Shown here: piece by piece, positions 1-8,427 of the stretch
Layout: each line of letters begins with the position of its first letter
How positions within the stretch are numbered: the stretch's first letter is position 1
NCBI GenBank assembly: GCA_024278565.1
Contig: JAJRSY010000031.1
Span: 1 to 8,851 of the forward strand
DNA from: Bacteroidota bacterium
Lineage (GTDB): Bacteria; Bacteroidota; Bacteroidia; Flavobacteriales; Flavobacteriaceae
DNA: 8,851 nucleotides
Reading direction: 5' to 3'
Notes under the pieces: model-generated
Database searches by the model: none
What the model was told of the DNA's origin: nothing
The model's input: only the letters and a program-made list of their open reading frames with translations
Program-made: the position numbers and the translations under genes

Positions 1-195
1 AAAGATGGCCAACAGGTCGTAAACGAACTGAAGAGCCTTATACAAAAGGAGGTTTTGCCCAAAAGGCCCAAAGGAAGAAAGTACACGAGAAAAACCAAAC
101 AGGGCAAGTACGGGAAATATAAACAACTTAAGTTAGTGCCACTACCCTCTGGAGGGGTCGGGGGAGGACAGTCCGGTAGAATGGTATTCTATTGA
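1..195 (+). CDS. 3' end of an unidentified gene (partial, C-terminal 64 residues)
   Basis: The reading frame is open from the window edge to a TGA at 193-195, giving 64 residues with no start in view. The first part (KDGQQVVNELKSLIQKEVLP) looks like an amphipathic C-terminal helix. It is followed by a strongly basic stretch (KRPKGRKYTRKTKQGKYGKY) and a Gly/Pro-rich tail (LPSGGVGGGQSGRM). The helix followed by a basic tail is reminiscent of some Bacteroidota sulfatase C-termini, which would suit a neighbouring SusCD locus, but the visible part has no catalytic motif and I do not assign a function. The tail is encoded by a GC-rich foldable element at 142-179 and may not be ancestral to the protein. 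The frame being real is fairly secure; the identity is not. Confidence 0.6.
   Translation, partial: KDGQQVVNELKSLIQKEVLPKRPKGRKYTRKTKQGKYGKYKQLKLVPLPSGGVGGGQSGRMVFY
142..179. repeat. GC-rich foldable element overlapping the 3' end of the first gene
   Basis: An outer inverted pair, CTACC (142-146) with GGTAG (175-179), encloses GGACAGTCC (166-174), which is GGAC/GTCC around one base. A second short hairpin, CCCTC (145-149) with GAGGG (152-156), competes with the outer stem by overlapping it. The stretch between is very G-rich, unlike the AT-rich surroundings. It lies within the last codons of the partial gene. There is no T-run after it, so it does not read as an intrinsic terminator. A dispersed palindromic repeat is the likeliest explanation, but this is inferred from composition and symmetry only. 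Confidence 0.4.
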
Positions 196-389
196 ACAGA
201 AAGGGAAATTTGTCGTGCACCCCAATAAACAGTATTATTCCTTCTTCTTGATAATTGGCTATCTTAGCATCAATCGGAAATAGAATAGCAATTTTTTTTA
301 TTTCTCCCTTATCTATATTTTAATGTTTTCGTAAATTTAAGCAAAACAAAACGGTGTTTTTAAATTTAGCACCTGTCAATAGAATCTCA
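196..389. other. AT-rich intergenic spacer upstream of the regulator
   Basis: There is no plausible gene here. It presumably carries the promoter of the regulator, but I find no full TTG...TAnnTTTG match. The nearest approximations to a -7 box are TATATTTT at 314-321 and TAAATTTA at 332-339, both off consensus and without a well-placed TTG upstream. There is no hairpin with a T-run to terminate the preceding gene. Confidence 0.5.
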
Positions 390-3191
390 ATGAACCTACG
401 ATTGCTCTTAGTGGCTATTTTTTCGTATTGGAGTATTTTTTCCCAAGAAACACCGCCCATATTAAGATTTTCTCCGAACGACTATAGTGCCGAAAATCAG
501 AATTGGGATATTGGTCAAGATGACAATAAGTTTATTTACGCAGCAAATAATGAGGGCCTTCTAGAGTACAACGGATCTGAATGGACACTATATCCTTCTC
601 CCAACAGTACCATCATAAGGTCTGTTGAAGTTGTGGGCCGAAGGATCTACACAGGTAGCTATATGCAGTTCGGGTATTGGGAAAGAAACGATAAGGGAAG
701 ATTGCAGTACCATCCGTTGTCAGAGGAACTACAGGTCAAGATGATCGAGGATGAGAATTTTTGGAGCATTAAGCATTTCGATAATTGGGTATTGTTTCAA
801 TCTTATGATCGAATCTATATTTATGATGCGCAGACACAACTGATCCACTCCTTGACCGATAAAAGAAACTACTACAGATTGTTTAAGTTAAAAGATGGTA
901 TTTATGTACATAAAAGAAACGGGCATATCTATAAAATTGAAAAAGGAGCTGAAAAACTGTTCATTGAAATACCTGAGGAACTACATATAGAATTCGTACT
1001 TAATATTTTTTCAGATACTGATGGTATTACACTTTTGACCAGAAACCGAGGATTGTTCAGAAGTAAAGATGGAAGTCTTAAAAAATGGGATATTCCTGCG
1101 AACGAGACCTTGGACGCTATGAAAGTGTTCAGCGGTATTCGTTTAAAAGACAATACGTTTGTTTTGGGCACCATTTCAAAAGGGTTGTTCCATCTAGACC
1201 AAGAAGGGGTGGTAATCAATAGAATAGACCAAACCAACGGGTTGGGCAACAATACTGTTTTGAAATTGTTCGAAGATGTCGATGGTAATGTTTGGGTCGC
1301 TCTGGACAATGGAATGAATTGTTTGAACATACCTTCTTACATCAAAGAATTCAGTGATATCGATGGTACTTTAGGAACCGTATATTGTTCAATTTCCCAC
1401 AACGGGAATCTATATCTTGGAACAAATCAAGGCTTGTTCTATAAATCGATCGATTCCATAGAACCCTACCAGCTAGTAGAAGGATCCAATGGTCAGGTCT
1501 GGTCTTTGGCGATTTTTGATAACGATCTCTTGTGCGGTCATACCTCAGGTGCTTTTCTAGTGGAAAACAACAAAGTGTCACGTATTTCTTCGGTGGGTGC
1601 AACATGGGGTTTTAGGCAAATACCAAATAAGCCCAATATGTTGTTGCTGGGCAATTATGAGGGGCTCAGTATTCTTGCCAAAAACAATGGGGAATGGAAA
1701 CTTAAAACACAAGTACAGGGTTTTGAGAATTCAGCCCGTTTTTTTGAGATAATGGGAGAGAGGGATGTCTGGGTAAATCATGGGTACAAGGGAGTTTTTA
1801 AACTGACTATGAATAAAGATCTCACTTCTTTTGAACATATAAAATTAATTGCCAATATCCCAAAAAGTAAAGGTTCAGGGCTGTTAAAGGTCAAAGATGA
1901 CCTATTGTATGCATATGCCGACGGAATCTATAAATTGGGCTCTACTGATACAGATTTTATCAAAGATACTGTGCTGGGCAAATTGTTGCCGGTCTCTCAG
2001 TACATTTCAGGTAAACTTTATTACGATGTTCATGAACGCTTGTGGGGTTTTAACCTAAGAAGTATCAGGTATTTAGAGCAGGGAAACCTAATGGGTAAAG
2101 AGTTGATAAAAGACATTCCCATCCATAATTACCGAAGAAAAACAATTGTTAGCTTTGAGAACATTGCCCATATTGACAAGAACCAATACTTAGTAGGCAA
2201 GACCAATGGGTATCTCTTAATTGATCTGGGTAAGTTACAAGATGAGCCCCATACCGTTTTTTTGAATAAAATCGAGGTGACATCGAACAGCATAAAAGAC
2301 AGTTTGGTCTCCCTTAAGGAGGATGGAGATTTTGAATCCAACCAAAGTTCCATAAAATTTGGATACAATGTACCAAGGTTCAGCAAATACGGGCAAATAT
2401 ATTTTCAGTATAAATTGGACGGACATGATAGTGGGTGGAGCGAATGGGGAGAGGCTACATCTGCCTCTTATGACAAACTTCCCTACGGAACTTATGTCTT
2501 TAATCTACGTTCAAAAATCGGGAACAGGGTATCTGACAATAGTATCAGTTACAGTTTTCAAATTGATAGACCCTTTTATTTGACCAATTTGGCAGTAGTG
2601 GGCTATATCTTACTGCTTTCTCTTATCGGGTTTGTTACCCATAGGTCCTATAAGCGCTATTACCGAAGACAACATGAAAAAGTACTACTTCAAACCCAAC
2701 GTAAATTAGAGTTGAACAGGGTGAAAAATGAACAGGAGCTTATTAAGCTTAAAAATGACAAGCTTACCCATGAGATTAAAAGCAAAAGCCGTGAATTGGC
2801 AATTTCGACCATGAGCATAGTCAAAAGAAATGAAGTGTTGAGGGCTATCAAAAAAGAACTCTTGGGTGGCAATCATGATTTGGTGAACAATGATTCCGTT
2901 TTAACGCTCATAGATAAGAACTTGAACAGTTCAAAAGATTGGAATTTGTTCAAGGAAGCCTTTGATAGCGCCGATAAGGATTTTTTAAAGCGTATAAAGA
3001 AAAAACACCCGATCTTGACCCATAATGATCTTAAATTTTGTGCTTATCTGCGTTTGAACCTATCTTCAAAAGAAATTGCACCATTGTTGAACATTTCTCT
3101 AAAAAGTATAGAAATAAGGCGCTATCGATTGAGAAAAAAAATGGAATTGAAGCCCAAAACCAATTTAACCGATTATATTTTGGATATATAG
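390..3191 (+). CDS. One-component transmembrane regulator: beta-propeller ligand sensor, Y_Y_Y domain, LuxR-type HTH
   Basis: I start at ATG 390 (933 aa) rather than an in-frame GTG at 354, because ATG 390 places a good signal sequence at the N-terminus (MNLRLLLVAIFSYWSIFSQ). Residues about 28-620 hold degenerate propeller repeats; the clearest regulator-propeller motif is NGLGNNTVLKLFEDVDGNVW at about 283-302. A Y_Y_Y-type domain follows at about 653-725 (FQYKLDGHDSGWSEW and a PYGTYVFNLRS segment). Then come one membrane helix (about 731-750), a basic stop-transfer stretch, a long charged coiled coil (about 753-828), and a C-terminal HTH (about 872-928, LTHNDLKFCAYLRLNLSSKE then a SLKSIEIRRYRLRKK recognition region). 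No histidine kinase or receiver domain is present, so ligand sensing in the periplasm and DNA binding in the cytoplasm are in one chain. This architecture is common beside SusCD genes in Flavobacteriia. Its likely target is the susC promoter just downstream; the ligand is unknown, probably glycan-derived. The domain reading is firm; the target is inferred from position. Confidence 0.9.
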   Translation: MNLRLLLVAIFSYWSIFSQETPPILRFSPNDYSAENQNWDIGQDDNKFIYAANNEGLLEYNGSEWTLYPSPNSTIIRSVEVVGRRIYTGSYMQFGYWERNDKGRLQYHPLSEELQVKMIEDENFWSIKHFDNWVLFQSYDRIYIYDAQTQLIHSLTDKRNYYRLFKLKDGIYVHKRNGHIYKIEKGAEKLFIEIPEELHIEFVLNIFSDTDGITLLTRNRGLFRSKDGSLKKWDIPANETLDAMKVFSGIRLKDNTFVLGTISKGLFHLDQEGVVINRIDQTNGLGNNTVLKLFEDVDGNVWVALDNGMNCLNIPSYIKEFSDIDGTLGTVYCSISHNGNLYLGTNQGLFYKSIDSIEPYQLVEGSNGQVWSLAIFDNDLLCGHTSGAFLVENNKVSRISSVGATWGFRQIPNKPNMLLLGNYEGLSILAKNNGEWKLKTQVQGFENSARFFEIMGERDVWVNHGYKGVFKLTMNKDLTSFEHIKLIANIPKSKGSGLLKVKDDLLYAYADGIYKLGSTDTDFIKDTVLGKLLPVSQYISGKLYYDVHERLWGFNLRSIRYLEQGNLMGKELIKDIPIHNYRRKTIVSFENIAHIDKNQYLVGKTNGYLLIDLGKLQDEPHTVFLNKIEVTSNSIKDSLVSLKEDGDFESNQSSIKFGYNVPRFSKYGQIYFQYKLDGHDSGWSEWGEATSASYDKLPYGTYVFNLRSKIGNRVSDNSISYSFQIDRPFYLTNLAVVGYILLLSLIGFVTHRSYKRYYRRQHEKVLLQTQRKLELNRVKNEQELIKLKNDKLTHEIKSKSRELAISTMSIVKRNEVLRAIKKELLGGNHDLVNNDSVLTLIDKNLNSSKDWNLFKEAFDSADKDFLKRIKKKHPILTHNDLKFCAYLRLNLSSKEIAPLLNISLKSIEIRRYRLRKKMELKPKTNLTDYILDI

Positions 3192-3198
3192 CGACTAC

Positions 3199-3219
3199 AT
3201 TACCCCTATATTACCCCTA
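3199..3219. repeat. Tandem 11-bp direct repeat (ATTACCCCTA x2)
   Basis: ATTACCCCTA occurs at 3199-3208 and again at 3210-3219, a period of 11 bases or about one helical turn. It starts 8 bases after the regulator stop. Same-face spacing suits a protein-binding site, but no binding is shown by sequence alone. Confidence 0.45.
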
Positions 3220-3225
3220 CACAAC

Positions 3226-3239
3226 CACTACATGTAGTG
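3226..3239. promoter_or_regulatory. Candidate operator: perfect 14-bp palindrome CACTACATGTAGTG
   Basis: CACTACATGTAGTG equals its own reverse complement. It lies between the regulator gene and susC, about 140 bases upstream of the predicted susC promoter. Its half-site core CTACAT recurs at 3195-3200 and 3275-3280, and as ATGTAG at 3350-3355. The symmetry suits a dimeric HTH protein such as the adjacent regulator. There is no loop or T-run, so it is not a terminator. Confidence 0.5.
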
Positions 3240-3376
3240 CAAGAATAGTTATATACCCTCTGTTTTAGACACTGCTACATCAGCAATTTTGTAATACCAT
3301 ACCTATATATATTGATGATTTGGCAAAAATCACCCCACTAAAATTTTAAATGTAGGCTTTTTGTAATGGCTGTTTT

Positions 3377-3408
3377 TTGGGTTTCCGTATTTGAGGAAAC
3401 TATATTTG
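3377..3408 (+). promoter_or_regulatory. Predicted promoter of the susC-susD operon (Bacteroidota type)
   Basis: TATATTTG at 3401-3408 matches the Bacteroidota -7 consensus TAnnTTTG exactly. A TTG at 3377-3379, inside TTTTTTGG, lies 21 bases upstream and matches the -33 element within the usual spacer range. Transcription would start near 3413-3416, leaving a leader of about 65-70 bases before the ATG at 3482. Confidence 0.6.
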
Positions 3409-3481
3409 AATGAATCGAATCTTGCACTCTGTCCCTATATTTTAATTGCTTACGGCTATAACTAACTTAATATTTAGACTT

Positions 3482-6400
3482 ATGATTTTAAAACTTTTTA
3501 GAGAAAGGGCAAAGGGTTTGCCAATGTTCTTTGCACTTTTGATTGCCCAAGTGATTATAGCGCAGAATCAAAATACCATAACCGGTAGTGTGGTAGACAC
3601 CAATGGCGTTCCCTTGCCAGGGGCTTCTGTTGTGGCTCAAGGCACTACAATCGGTGCCTCTGCGGATTTCGACGGGTTATTTTCCCTACAAGTGCCTGAA
3701 GATGCTACAATAATCGAAGTATCTTATATTGGTTATGTTACTGCGACAGTGCCCATTACCAACCAACCTTTGAATATTGTCCTGCAAGAAGATGCGAGCC
3801 AATTGGATGAGATTATTGTTGTAGGTTACGGAACCCAGAAAAAGAGCGATGTAGTAGGCTCGGTTACAAGTGTTGATCTTGAAGAAGCCGTTGCGATACC
3901 TACCACCAATGTGGCGGAAATGCTAAGGGGTAGAGCTGCAGGGGTACAGATAAACTTGGCAGATGCCAGACCGGGCGGAAACTCTGATATATTGATTCGT
4001 GGAAAGGTCTCATTGGACGGCAATGCACCTTTGATCGTTGTTGATGGTGTGTTCTACGATGACATCAATGACGTGGCCGCTGATGATATTGCCTCGATAG
4101 AAGTTCTAAAAGATGCTTCGGCAACCGCCATTTACGGAGCACGAGCGGCCAATGGGGTGATTTTGATAACCACCAAAAGAGGCGTCGAAGGTAAAATAGC
4201 GGTAAACTACCATGGTTACACCACTAACCAACATCTGACAAAGAACTTTGATATTTATAGTGGAGAAGAGTTTGCCGATCTGAATAGAGAAGCGAATAGG
4301 GATAGGGCTACCGGTGAATTTACCAGTGATGATGTTATTTTCGATGAGCTGGCCTTAGAGTCAGTAAGAAATGGGAGATATGTAAATTGGGAAGATCTTG
4401 TTTTACGGGACGCATTAATGCAAAACCACGCTTTGAGTGTTTCAGGTGGCACCGAATCAACAAAGGTCTACGCAAGTGTTAATTATTTCACCCAAAATGG
4501 CTTGGTGCCCAATTCCGGTTTTGAAAGGGGCATCTTTAAATTGAACGTCGATCAAAAAATAAATGATCGGCTTAGCTTTCAGGCAAACATAAACTATCAA
4601 ACCAGTACCCAAGATCTAGAAAGTGTTGGAGCCGAGGTTATTCTTACATCCCCATTGGCCGTGCCATTTGATGAAAATGGCGATTTGGTCAAACAACCTG
4701 AGGGCGAATCGAACTTTCGAATTAATCCATTGTGGAACATGAGGGAATCGGTAAATGAAATCAAGACAAACCTTACCGATATAAACCTTACGGCGACCTA
4801 TAATATTACGCCCGGTTTATCCTACAAATTAAATACGTTTTCAAGAAAGAGAAATGCCGATCAGGGTATTTATAGATCAAGCCTACACTCACAGGGAGAT
4901 GCGGGTAGAAATGGCCTTGCCATTTTGACCACCACATTTTACAAAGAATATTTATTGGAAAACATTATAAATTACACTCCAAAACTAAACGAGGCCAATA
5001 ATCTGGATTTCACCTTCGTACAGGCCACAAACCAAAGGGAGACCATTACCAATAGGGCCAGAAGATCTGGTTTTCCAAGTGATGACCTTGGTTACAATGG
5101 TTCGGCGACGGTTATCTTGCCCCCTGTAGACAGAAACGATAGACCAATACCGAGCAGAGAGGTAAGACGTAGAAGAATGGTGTCATTTTTAGGGCGTGCC
5201 AGATATGGGCTCTTAGACAGGTACTTGTTCACTCTGACAGCCAGGGCAGATGCATCATCGGTTTTTTCCAAAGACAACAAATGGGGTTATTTTCCGGCCG
5301 CGGCTTTTGCCTGGAAAGTGCACAACGAGCCATTTTTGGAGAATTCCAGAAGTATCAACCAATTAAAATTTAGGGTCAGTTACGGAGAAACAGGTAATGA
5401 GGGAATAAACCCCTTGGAATCCCTTGGTAAGGCAGATGATATACCGTATATATTCGGGGGTAATACCTTGGGTGGTTTCGCACCATCGAGCCAATTGGCC
5501 AATCCCAACTTAAAATGGGAGACAACGACCACTTTTAATGTTGGGGTCGACTTTGGCCTGTTCAATAACTTCTTAACGGGAACTGTTGAATATTATAAGG
5601 CGAATACCACAGATTTCTTGTTGAACCGTTTTGTGCCGAGCATCACGGGCTATAGCAATATCCGGTTTAATATTGGTGAAGTTCAGAACAAGGGTTTCGA
5701 GGTCATGCTGAACACGAATATTATAAGAAAAGAAGATTTTCAATGGTCGGTAGGTTTTATATTTTCCACCAATGACAACGTGGTGCTTGAGCTGACAGGA
5801 GAATTGGATGAAGAAGGCAAGCCAGTTGAACTGCCATATGACTTTAACTCTAAGCGTTTGGCCGTAGGTCAGCCTATAAACAATCTATGGGTGCCAAAAT
5901 TCGATGGTATCTGGCAGGTAAGCGATGATCCCGAGACCAATTTTCCAGATATGAGAGCTGTACCTGGAGACGTAAGGGTGATCGATCAAAACGGAGATGG
6001 GGAAATCAATGCCGAGGACAATATTTTTATCGGTACGGATCCTGATTGGTACGGTTCTGTCACCACCACGTTGAATTATAAGGGCTTTGATCTGTTCGTC
6101 GATTTCTATATTCTCGAAGGGGCTATTAGAAGAGAGGTTCCCGGTAGTGCCTTTTCGCTGGAAGAGGGTTTTAAAGGGAATAACAATAGTATTAAAGTGC
6201 CCTACTATACGTTAGAAAATCCGTCAGTCGAGCATCCAAGGCCCAAAGCGACCACGCAGTCGAATATTAGGGCATATTCGGTAAAAGATGCTACATATAC
6301 CAGATTGAGAACCATGAGCTTAGGGTACAGCATACCTTACAAGTATATCAATAAACTAGGGTTGAAAAGCGCAAGGGTATACGGCACGGGAACCAATTTG

Positions 6401-6499
6401 TTTACCAATACCGATTTTAGGTCGTATAGTCCAGAACAGACCGCAGGAGCATTTCCTGAAGCAAGAAGTTTGACAATGGGCGTGAAATTAGGATTTTAA
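3482..6499 (+). CDS. susC-like: SusC/RagA-family TonB-dependent outer-membrane transporter
   Basis: This is the outer-membrane channel half of a SusCD nutrient-uptake complex; with its lipoprotein partner it imports oligosaccharides or other large ligands using TonB energy. I start at ATG 3482 (1005 aa), not the in-frame TTG at 3446, because ATG gives a compact signal peptide: basic RERAK, then a hydrophobic core ending near IIAQ at about residue 28. Next is a carboxypeptidase-regulatory-like domain at about 32-103 (ITGSVVDTNGVPLPGASV, FDGLFSLQVP, YIGY). A SusC-type junction, DEIIVVGYGTQKK, lies at about 109-121. The plug domain (about 118-234) has LRGRAAGVQI, ILIRGKVSL, PLIVVDGV and the IEVLKDASATAIYGARAANG signature. 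The rest is beta-barrel, with DQNGDGEINAED at about 835-846, common in this family, and the aromatic C-terminus VKLGF. Length is normal and the frame is unbroken. It is followed 17 bases later by susD, so they are surely cotranscribed. The substrate cannot be deduced. Confidence 0.96.
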   Translation: MILKLFRERAKGLPMFFALLIAQVIIAQNQNTITGSVVDTNGVPLPGASVVAQGTTIGASADFDGLFSLQVPEDATIIEVSYIGYVTATVPITNQPLNIVLQEDASQLDEIIVVGYGTQKKSDVVGSVTSVDLEEAVAIPTTNVAEMLRGRAAGVQINLADARPGGNSDILIRGKVSLDGNAPLIVVDGVFYDDINDVAADDIASIEVLKDASATAIYGARAANGVILITTKRGVEGKIAVNYHGYTTNQHLTKNFDIYSGEEFADLNREANRDRATGEFTSDDVIFDELALESVRNGRYVNWEDLVLRDALMQNHALSVSGGTESTKVYASVNYFTQNGLVPNSGFERGIFKLNVDQKINDRLSFQANINYQTSTQDLESVGAEVILTSPLAVPFDENGDLVKQPEGESNFRINPLWNMRESVNEIKTNLTDINLTATYNITPGLSYKLNTFSRKRNADQGIYRSSLHSQGDAGRNGLAILTTTFYKEYLLENIINYTPKLNEANNLDFTFVQATNQRETITNRARRSGFPSDDLGYNGSATVILPPVDRNDRPIPSREVRRRRMVSFLGRARYGLLDRYLFTLTARADASSVFSKDNKWGYFPAAAFAWKVHNEPFLENSRSINQLKFRVSYGETGNEGINPLESLGKADDIPYIFGGNTLGGFAPSSQLANPNLKWETTTTFNVGVDFGLFNNFLTGTVEYYKANTTDFLLNRFVPSITGYSNIRFNIGEVQNKGFEVMLNTNIIRKEDFQWSVGFIFSTNDNVVLELTGELDEEGKPVELPYDFNSKRLAVGQPINNLWVPKFDGIWQVSDDPETNFPDMRAVPGDVRVIDQNGDGEINAEDNIFIGTDPDWYGSVTTTLNYKGFDLFVDFYILEGAIRREVPGSAFSLEEGFKGNNNSIKVPYYTLENPSVEHPRPKATTQSNIRAYSVKDATYTRLRTMSLGYSIPYKYINKLGLKSARVYGTGTNLFTNTDFRSYSPEQTAGAFPEARSLTMGVKLGF

Positions 6500-6516
6500 C
6501 TTTAAAACAGTACAAA

Positions 6517-8112
6517 ATGAAAAATATATTCAATTTTAAGAAAGGTATTTGGGCGTTGGTTGCTTTGTTCTTTTTTATATCATGTGAGGAGTATTTAGAA
6601 GATGAGCTTTTATCGGATACCTCGGTCGATTTTTTATACAGCTCACCTGAGAGCCTTGAAAAGGCGGTAGTAGGCTTGTACTCATTGAACAGAGATCGTT
6701 ATAACTCAGGTTTTTCCGTACAGATTCTTATGGCAAAATCTGATTTGGTATTGGGCAGGACGGGAGCGGAGTCGTTATACAGCAGATTGACCTGGGGAGT
6801 AAGCCTAGGTGATTTCGGATCTGCGGGAGGTTACGACAAACTATGGAGGCAACACTATCAAATAGTGGATAGGGCCAACGCCGTTATCCAAGCCGCTGAA
6901 AATCTAGAAGGAATAGAAGCGGATTTAAAGAACCAGATTGTTTCCGAGGCAAAGGCGTTTAGGGCGAATTCATATTTTACACTGTACAGACAGTTCAACA
7001 ATATTTTTATAAAGACAGAGCCAGCGACCCCGGAAAATGCTTATGACAAGCCTGCCGATAGGTCTTCTGAGGAAGAGATATTCGCACTGTTGAAAAACGA
7101 TCTCGATTTCGCCATTGCAAATCTGGAAATGACCACCCCGGAGTTTGGTAGGTGGACCCAGGCCGCAGTGCGCCATTTAAGAGCCAAGGTGGCAGTGTGG
7201 CAAAACGACTGGGCAGAGGCGGCAGCACAAACAGATGCCGTTATAAATGATGGGAATTATAGCCTCGAACCCAACACCGAAGATGTATTTGCCGGAACTT
7301 TAAGTAAAAACGAGACCCTTTTTGCCGTGCAGCGTCAAAACGAAACTGTTGGCGGAGGGGCGAGGAATTTTATGAACTGGAAGTTCGTTCCCCAATACCA
7401 TACAGTACCTGGTGTGATAAAAGACCAGAGAAATGGTGGTAGTGGAGCAGGCTTTTTAATGTTGAACAATTACGTGCGCGACCTTCTAAAGGAAGACCCA
7501 AACGACGACAGGGACGATGCTTCATACTACATCAGCTATTTTATGTATAATGATGCGGAAAACTTGCCAGAGAGCGTGCAATTAGGTGATACGGTTAGAA
7601 TATTCGACCAATTTTCGACTGATCTCGATGAGGTCAAGAATTTTTATAAAAGCTTGAACCCCGGGGTTATCAAGTTTCAAGATGAAGATGCTGATCCAAC
7701 AAGTCGTGACAATTATAAGAACATGATGGTCTATCGTTTGGCTGAAACCTATTTGATCGGTGCGGAAGCCCACATGATGTTGGGCCACATGGGCAAAGCT
7801 TTGGAATACATAAACGCCGTAAGAAATAGGGCCAATGCGGCCAGCATCGATATAATAGACCAAAAAGCGGTTTTAGATGAAAGAGCACGTGAACTGGCAT
7901 TTGAAGGATAACGTTGGTACACCCTAAAACGAATGGGCGTATTGCTTGAGTACCTCGAAGATCACATGGGCAACGAAGATTACAATCAAACTTATGACAG
8001 TGGTGATCCCCGTGAACTGATCAAGACCATGCCTTTTATCGTAAATTGGCCGGTTCCTGAAAAACAAATTGAGTTTTTAGGGCCCAATTATCCGCAAAAC
8101 GATGGGTATTGA
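6517..8112 (+). pseudogene. susD-like: SusD/RagB-family surface lipoprotein, interrupted by an in-frame TAA at 7909-7911
   Basis: This is the substrate-binding lipoprotein partner of the upstream SusC. The first 464 codons are open, then TAA at 7909-7911, then 66 further in-frame codons to TGA at 8110-8112. Restored length would be 531 residues, normal for SusD. A lipoprotein signal ends FFISC with the lipidated Cys at 23. The acidic stretch after it (EEYLEDE) resembles a Bacteroidota surface-export signal. Family landmarks are WRQHYQIVDRANAVIQ at 110-125, EAKAFRANSYFTLYRQF at 144-160, a TPR-like helical region near 212-243, RLAETYLIGAEA at 407-418, INAVRNRA near 432, and ELAFEG at 459-464. 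The family continues that last motif as QRWY; here RWYTLKRMG follows directly after the stop, so CAA (Gln) has become TAA. The downstream part ends NWPVPEKQIEF...YPQNDGY, a canonical SusD C-terminus. A truncated 464-residue product would lack 67 residues of the conserved RagB/SusD domain and is probably unstable or inactive; readthrough or a base-call error are the alternatives. Confidence 0.9.
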
Positions 8113-8209
8113 GGATCGAGAGGATTGTTCAGTATGTTTTTCTCCCTTACAGTGCCTTTATATTGCATAAGAAGAGAACGATAAATAGTATTGAGTTGGT
8201 TGAGTTAAG

Positions 8210-8241
8210 GCTCTCCTCTTTTTTTGGGGAGGGCTTTTTTT
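8210..8241 (+). terminator. Intrinsic terminator of the susC-susD operon
   Basis: The left arm GCTCTCCTC (8210-8218) pairs with the right arm GGGGAGGGC (8226-8234), 9 pairs with two G-T wobbles, around a seven-T loop. It is followed by seven Ts at 8235-8241. It lies about 100 bases after the ancestral end of susD on the same strand, so transcription probably ends here. Confidence 0.8.
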
Positions 8242-8409
8242 AGGAAATTTTGGAATTGCCGTTTAGGGTTTAGAGATTTTTTATAAAACATTTGCCTAGT
8301 GATTGCTACACTAGCCTTATCGAGTTGTTTTTAAGTCTGATTTTTTTCATTATATTCAGATCTGTTACTTTACAACACTTCGTGTAATTATGAATGCTGA
8401 ACTATGAGT

Positions 8410-8427
8410 CTGCCTGCCGGTAGGCAG
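8410..8427. repeat. Palindromic repeat CTGCCTGCCGGTAGGCAG
   Basis: The arms CTGCCT and AGGCAG pair perfectly, and the central six bases GCCGGT are near-symmetric around CCGG. A degenerate copy on the other strand is at 8620-8639. This type of CCTGCCT/AGGCAGG palindrome looks like a dispersed repeat rather than a gene-specific site. Confidence 0.6.

Noticed and set aside
354..389. GTG start extending the regulator by 12 residues
   Set aside because: ATG 390 directly begins a well-formed signal peptide; the extension would place unlike residues ahead of it.
929..1605. Antisense ORFs inside the regulator gene, and similar ones inside susC and susD
   Set aside because: They lie opposite well-supported coding sequence and encode no recognisable domain.
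3226..3239. Palindrome read as a terminator of the regulator gene
   Set aside because: It has no loop and no T-run after it; the symmetry suits a protein-binding site better.
3446..3481. TTG start extending SusC by 12 residues
   Set aside because: ATG 3482 gives a normal basic-then-hydrophobic signal peptide, and TTG starts are rare.
7933..8112. Separate small gene after the susD stop (ATG at 7933)
   Set aside because: The residues are plainly the missing SusD C-terminus in the original frame, not an independent protein.
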